Below are positions 12,105 through 14,685 of a DNA stretch of 14,685 nt, in pieces (position 1 is the first letter of the stretch; each line of letters opens with the position of its first letter). A program made the translations under genes and the position numbers. The stretch is from Chloroflexota bacterium (GTDB lineage Bacteria > Chloroflexota > Anaerolineae > Anaerolineales > UBA11858), in contig DAOUWT010000036.1 in the NCBI GenBank assembly GCA_030666985.1, positions 1-14,685 of the forward strand, given 5' to 3'. The notes beneath the pieces were generated by a model. That model saw only the letters and a program-made list of their open reading frames with translations, did not search any database and was not told where the DNA came from.

Positions 12105-12147
12105 ACTAGAGGATGATATTCGATGCTCTAGTCTCGAATTGATTCGA
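12105..12147. repeat. Two adjacent inverted repeats
   Basis: ACTAGAG (12105-12111) pairs with CTCTAGT (12126-12132) around 14 nt, followed at once by TCGAAT-TG-ATTCGA (12134-12147). Neither is followed by a T-tract, so no intrinsic terminator is claimed. Confidence 0.5.
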
Positions 12148-12150
12148 CCC

Positions 12151-12187
12151 CTGATTCCCTGATTCCCTGATTCCTGATTCCTGACCC
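12151..12187 (+). repeat. CTGATTC array before the transglycosylase start
   Basis: Units CTGATTCC, CTGATTCC, CTGATTC, CTGATTC, CTGACCC. It runs to within 2 nt of the ATG at 12190, so it takes the place of a ribosome-binding site and leaves no room for a Shine-Dalgarno. Confidence 0.85.
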
Positions 12188-12189
12188 CT

Positions 12190-14616
12190 ATGACCAAAAA
12201 ACACTTCATTTTCTTGACCGTGCTCCTCCTCATAACCTGCTCAGCGTGTGGGATTGGGGATTTGCTGCCGTTCCGGGCCACGTCCACGCCCACGCCTAGC
12301 CCATCCCCCACCCCCACGCGGGTGCCCCCCTCCCCCACGCCGCGTCCCACCCCCACGCCGGTCACATCCCCCACAGAGAGTTATCTCCCCGGGGACGTGT
12401 CTTTTTTCTACGGAAATTGGGAAAGCGCCCTCACACTATATCAAGAAACGCTCGAAAACTCCCCCTCCCCCACGGAAAAAAGCGCCGCCCTGCTGGGATT
12501 GGGGAAAACCTACTATCAACTCCAAAGATACCCCGAAGCATTGGACGCTTTGCGGCAGCAGATCGCCACCTACCCGGACGACTCCAACACGGCGGAAGCT
12601 CAATTTGTGCTGGCGCAAACCTACACGGCACTTGACCGCCACCTGGAGGCCGCTGCGGGGTACGAGGCCTGCCTGGCACGTAATCCGGGGGTCATTGACG
12701 CCTACATCCAAGAACGGCGGGGAGACGCTTACACGGCAGCCGGGCAGCACCTGGCTTCTATCGAGGCTTACCAGGCAGCCCTGGCAGGCGGCAGCGTTCG
12801 GGATGCGGTATACGTGCAGATGAAAATCGGTCAGGCTTACGGCGCGTTGGGGGATTATCCGACCGCTGTGGTTGTTTATCAAGAGGTTTATGCGAGCACG
12901 GCCAACGATTACCTCAAGGCGCGGGCCGATTACTTGCTAGGGCAAACTTTCACCGCTCTGGATGACCCCGTCCAGGCCCAGACCGCTTACCGGGACGCGG
13001 TTGAGAATTATCCCCTCTCTTACGATGCTTACCTTTCTCTGGTGGAGTTGGTGGAGGGGGGCTATAGCGTCAGCGAGCTTGACCGGGGACTGGTGGATTA
13101 TTTTGCGGGGAAATATGCCTTGGCCGTGGATGCTTTCACGCGCTACCTCTCCCAGGGCGAGGCGGCTGACCCAGGGACGGCGCTTTATTACAAGGGGTTT
13201 GCTTTACGCGCTTCGGGGAACGTGGAAGCTGCTCTTGCAGCCTGGGACCAGTTGATAGAATCCTACCCGGAGGACGACTACTGGGACGGAGCCTGGGAGT
13301 TCAAGGCCTATACGCAGTGGGCTTATTTGGATCGTTATTCTGATGCTGTTCGAACCCTGGTGGATTTTGTGGAGGACAGCCCCTTCCACCCCCGGGCGGC
13401 GGAGTTCCTTTTTGACGCGGCCCGCGTCGAGGAGCGCACCCAAAACTACCCTGAGGCTGTGGCCCTGTGGGAGCGGGTCGTCGCCGAATATCCCGCCTCC
13501 GATTATGCTAATAAGTCCCTATTTTTAGTGGGGATCACCCATTTCCGCACCGGGGACTATCAAGAAGCCCTGGTAGTTTTTACCCGCTACGTGGCGGCGG
13601 CTCCAACGGGGGAGGGACTGGCCCAGGCCTATTTCTGGTTGGGGAAGGTTCACCACGCCCTGGGGGAGACGTTATCCGCTCAGGCAGCCTGGGAGCAGGT
13701 CCTCAACGCGGATCCAACGGGATACTACAGCGAACGGGCGGGGGACCTCTTGCAGGGGCGGGAGGCTTTTGCTGTTCCTCAAAACTATGACCTGGCCTTC
13801 GACGCCGAATCCGAACGCGAGGAGGCCGAAGCCTGGATGCGCTCCACCTTTGCCATTCCGCCGGTTACAAACTTGAGCGGCCTGGGGATGCTGGCCGAAG
13901 ACGCACGCCTGATACGGGGCGCGGAGCTATGGAAGCTGGGTCTTTATAACGAGGCCCGCCTGGAGTTCGAAGACCTCCGGGTAGAGGTGGCTTATGACCC
14001 GGTTAGCAGCTACCGCCTGGCCAATTATTTATCAAACTTAGGCCTCTACCGGCCGGCCATCTTTGCCGCCCGCCAGGTGCTCAACGCGGACGGGATGGAT
14101 GATGCGGCCACTATGAATGCGCCTGTTTATTTCAATCACATCCGTTTCGGGAGCTATTATAGAGATTTGCTCCTGCCGGCCGCCCAAGATAAGGGTTTTC
14201 ATCCTTTGTTCTTGTTCAGCGTGGTGCGCCAAGAAAGTCTCTTCGAAGGGTTTGTGGTCTCGTCAGCCGGAGCGCGGGGGTTGATGCAAATTATGCCCAG
14301 CACGGGGGCAGACCTGGCCCAAAAAGCGGGCTGGCCGCCAAATTACACCGCCGAAGATTTATACCGTCCGGAGGTAAGTGTCAGGTTTGGGGTGACTTAT
14401 CTTGATTCCCTGCGGCGCTATTTCGAGGGGGATATCTATGCCGCCCTAGCAGCCTATAACGCCGGGGCCGGGAATGTGTCTGTTTGGCTAGAATCCTCAA
14501 ACGATGACCCCGATTTGTTCTTAGAAACGATCCGCTTTTCGGAGACGCAGAGGTATGTTAAGGGGATTAAGGAGATTTTTGCGATTTATAGACGGATTTA
14601 TGGGAGGGAGGAGTAG
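12190..14616 (+). CDS. TPR-rich lipoprotein lytic transglycosylase (Slt type)
   Basis: An 808-residue exported protein. The N-terminus is a lipoprotein-like signal peptide with a candidate lipobox Cys at 20 (CSAC; C17 is an alternative). A Thr/Pro-rich linker follows (about 31-63). Residues 70-530 are helical repeats of TPR type, with recurring patterns such as GDYPTAVVVYQEV and GDYQEALVVFTRYV. A further helical stretch (about 570-660) leads to the C-terminal SLT domain: catalytic E682 in RQESLF, GLMQIMPST (697-705) and AAYNAGAGNV (754-763). It should cleave peptidoglycan glycan strands non-hydrolytically, leaving 1,6-anhydro ends, from an outer-surface membrane anchor. At 808 residues it is longer than E. 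coli Slt70 (about 620-645), mainly through the added linker and TPRs. There is no Shine-Dalgarno; a CTGATTC array abuts the start. Confidence 0.93.
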   Translation: MTKKHFIFLTVLLLITCSACGIGDLLPFRATSTPTPSPSPTPTRVPPSPTPRPTPTPVTSPTESYLPGDVSFFYGNWESALTLYQETLENSPSPTEKSAALLGLGKTYYQLQRYPEALDALRQQIATYPDDSNTAEAQFVLAQTYTALDRHLEAAAGYEACLARNPGVIDAYIQERRGDAYTAAGQHLASIEAYQAALAGGSVRDAVYVQMKIGQAYGALGDYPTAVVVYQEVYASTANDYLKARADYLLGQTFTALDDPVQAQTAYRDAVENYPLSYDAYLSLVELVEGGYSVSELDRGLVDYFAGKYALAVDAFTRYLSQGEAADPGTALYYKGFALRASGNVEAALAAWDQLIESYPEDDYWDGAWEFKAYTQWAYLDRYSDAVRTLVDFVEDSPFHPRAAEFLFDAARVEERTQNYPEAVALWERVVAEYPASDYANKSLFLVGITHFRTGDYQEALVVFTRYVAAAPTGEGLAQAYFWLGKVHHALGETLSAQAAWEQVLNADPTGYYSERAGDLLQGREAFAVPQNYDLAFDAESEREEAEAWMRSTFAIPPVTNLSGLGMLAEDARLIRGAELWKLGLYNEARLEFEDLRVEVAYDPVSSYRLANYLSNLGLYRPAIFAARQVLNADGMDDAATMNAPVYFNHIRFGSYYRDLLLPAAQDKGFHPLFLFSVVRQESLFEGFVVSSAGARGLMQIMPSTGADLAQKAGWPPNYTAEDLYRPEVSVRFGVTYLDSLRRYFEGDIYAALAAYNAGAGNVSVWLESSNDDPDLFLETIRFSETQRYVKGIKEIFAIYRRIYGREE

Positions 14617-14623
14617 GAGGGGG

Positions 14624-14670
14624 ATTGGGTATTAGATATTGGATATTGGATATTGGGTATTGGATATTGG
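14624..14670 (+). repeat. ATTGGAT heptamer array after the transglycosylase gene
   Basis: Six 7-nt units and a partial seventh in phase: ATTGGGT, ATTAGAT, ATTGGAT, ATTGGAT, ATTGGGT, ATTGGAT, ATTGG. It starts 7 nt after the stop codon. The window ends 15 nt later. Confidence 0.9.
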
Positions 14671-14685
14671 AGAGATGGGAAGGAG

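Overview
The window is a piece of bacterial chromosome with ten convincing protein genes, mostly housekeeping, separated by short gaps crowded with repeats. I see no rRNA, tRNA, CRISPR array, phage gene or transposase. No single gene fixes the taxon. The mix of heptamer arrays behind genes, palindromic intergenic repeats, exported proteins with Thr/Pro-rich linkers, a GAF-rich soluble histidine kinase and several apparently leaderless genes resembles what I know of Chloroflexota (Anaerolineae-like). That placement is an inference of moderate confidence.

Layout. uvrD/pcrA (minus strand, 251-2416) and holB (plus, 2652-3704) diverge from a 235-bp G-rich region. This region holds a very good promoter for uvrD, a plausible one for holB, several G-quadruplex-type tracts and a perfect 8-bp hairpin. 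Next come thrC (3813-4982) and, 17 bp later, a GAF-GAF-PAS histidine kinase (5000-7126), probably one transcript. A metallo-beta-lactamase-fold protein with degenerate metal ligands follows (7233-8069), then a type II-family L-asparaginase (8360-9415), endonuclease III (9510-10184), a 162-residue protein of unknown function (10296-10784), a membrane-anchored phospholipase D-superfamily protein (10901-12064), and a TPR-rich lipoprotein lytic transglycosylase (12190-14616).

How the genes fit together. uvrD, holB and nth belong to DNA replication and repair. thrC and the asparaginase belong to aspartate-family amino-acid metabolism. The PLD-like protein and the transglycosylase act at or outside the membrane. 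Apart from thrC with the kinase, I see no clear pathway operon. Two modes of translation start coexist. uvrD, holB and thrC have a -10 element within 6-11 nt of the start codon and no Shine-Dalgarno. The MBL-like, unknown and PLD genes have clear Shine-Dalgarno sequences.

The most unusual structure is not a gene. Nine of the ten genes are followed, within 0-16 nt of the stop codon, by a short-period tandem array or a palindrome. Most arrays are heptamers in strict 7-nt phase, but the heptamer differs between sites. In three genes the array supplies the stop codon itself. A second family of modular palindromes occurs at three sites, with a paired (compensatory) change between two of them. A third oddity is an 18-bp minisatellite expanded inside the zinc-binding loop of holB. 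I did not find a multi-gene system that I would call a new defence or biosynthetic system.
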